From: JACMNW01 sp963708425
GTDB lineage: Bacteria > Pseudomonadota > Alphaproteobacteria > Rhodobacterales > Rhodobacteraceae
Length of the DNA stretch: 64,000 bases
Direction: 5' to 3'
NCBI GenBank assembly: GCA_963708425.1
Contig: OY970206.1
Coordinates: forward strand, 2,294,001 to 2,358,000
Made by a program: the position numbers and the translations under genes. The notes under the pieces are model-generated. The model was given only the letters and a program-made list of their open reading frames with translations. It did not search any database and was not told the origin of the DNA. Positions 63,871 through 64,000 of the stretch are shown piece by piece (the stretch's first letter is position 1; every line of letters begins with the position of its first letter).

Positions 63871-63881
63871 GGGGGGCCATC

Positions 63882-64000
63882 ATGCGCTATTTGACTGACC
63901 GCAAGCGCGCCGATGGCAAGGGCGCATCGCATACGGGAACGGCACATCACTGGTCGATGCAGACGTCGGCCGTTGGGTTGGCATTTTTGGTGCCCTCGTG
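63882..64000 (+). CDS. sdhD: Succinate dehydrogenase membrane anchor subunit, 3' end beyond window
   Basis: The ATG at 63882 is 11 bp after the sdhC stop and has a GGGGGG upstream. The visible part reads MRYLTDRKRADGKGASHTGT, then AHHWSMQTSAVGLAFLVPS, matching the start of alphaproteobacterial SdhD. It is cut by the window edge after 39 codons. Confidence 0.92.
   Translation, partial: MRYLTDRKRADGKGASHTGTAHHWSMQTSAVGLAFLVPS

Overview
The window is dense, GC-rich DNA with short intergenic gaps, ATGA/GTGA stop-start overlaps and many housekeeping genes. Gene content and order point to an alphaproteobacterium of the family Rhodobacteraceae (Roseobacter-type). The evidence is a suc/odh/lpd TCA cluster near mdh, an NnrU-DUF1737-MaoC(Mch)-sdhC run, a bacterial ALDH16 next to deoC, an frcBCAK fructose transporter, a TIGR02300 (FYDLN) protein beside tRNA-Ala, and a pyrB/pyrC'-like pair. 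The assignment rests on family knowledge and recognition only; no search was run.

Layout. 1-6.4 kb: a truncated trypsin-like protease; an Hsp20 chaperone with a heat-shock (sigma-32) type promoter and a perfect terminator; a large BTAD/TolB-like/TPR regulator; and a VWA-protein/ECF-sigma operon on the minus strand. 6.4-8.0 kb: a gene-poor stretch of unusual composition with a short tandem repeat and a long hairpin. 8.0-12.6 kb: a CNNM/HlyC-like membrane protein, CspA, a cupin, GabD and an alpha/beta hydrolase. 12.6-19.6 kb: an OmpA/BON protein with a small coiled-coil partner, ubiA divergent from rsmE, a GNAT enzyme, a membrane protein and gshA. 19.6-25.6 kb: plsY, a dihydroorotase homologue lacking key metal and substrate residues, a 44-residue membrane protein, a PH-like membrane protein, pyrB, then a family-4-like uracil-DNA glycosylase, a LysE exporter and MoaB. 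26-35 kb: a membrane protein, a DsbD-alpha-like protein, YqgE, ALDH16, deoC and nhaD. 33.5-39 kb: the fructose module (ROK regulator, mutarotase, frcB, frcC, frcA, frcK) with a central palindromic operator. 39-45 kb: an EamA exporter, adenine deaminase, tRNA-Ala(GGC), a FYDLN protein, a YgjP-type metallopeptidase and a GntR regulator. 43.9-58.6 kb: the minus-strand TCA block lpdA, MAPEG, membrane protein, odhB, sucA, DUF805, sucD and sucC. It is separated from mdh by a secreted protein, a methyltransferase and a glycosyltransferase-methyltransferase fusion. 58.8-64 kb: TauE, an S33 peptidase, a small secreted protein, NnrU, DUF1737, a mesaconyl-CoA hydratase-like MaoC protein, sdhC and the start of sdhD.

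Most notable signals. (1) The regions upstream of sucC and sdhC carry the same unusual operator: two TGTGATCACA-type decamers centred exactly 21 bp apart, with a similar A/T spacer. This suggests one regulator controls both halves of the TCA module. (2) The pyrB-linked dihydroorotase homologue has lost its HxH, its substrate arginine and its catalytic aspartate. (3) The family-4-like uracil-DNA glycosylase lacks the cysteines needed for the family's 4Fe-4S cluster. (4) Several less GC-rich small genes are wedged into housekeeping operons. (5) Several families of palindromic intergenic repeats recur in the window. No CRISPR array, phage, insertion sequence or defence island was seen.
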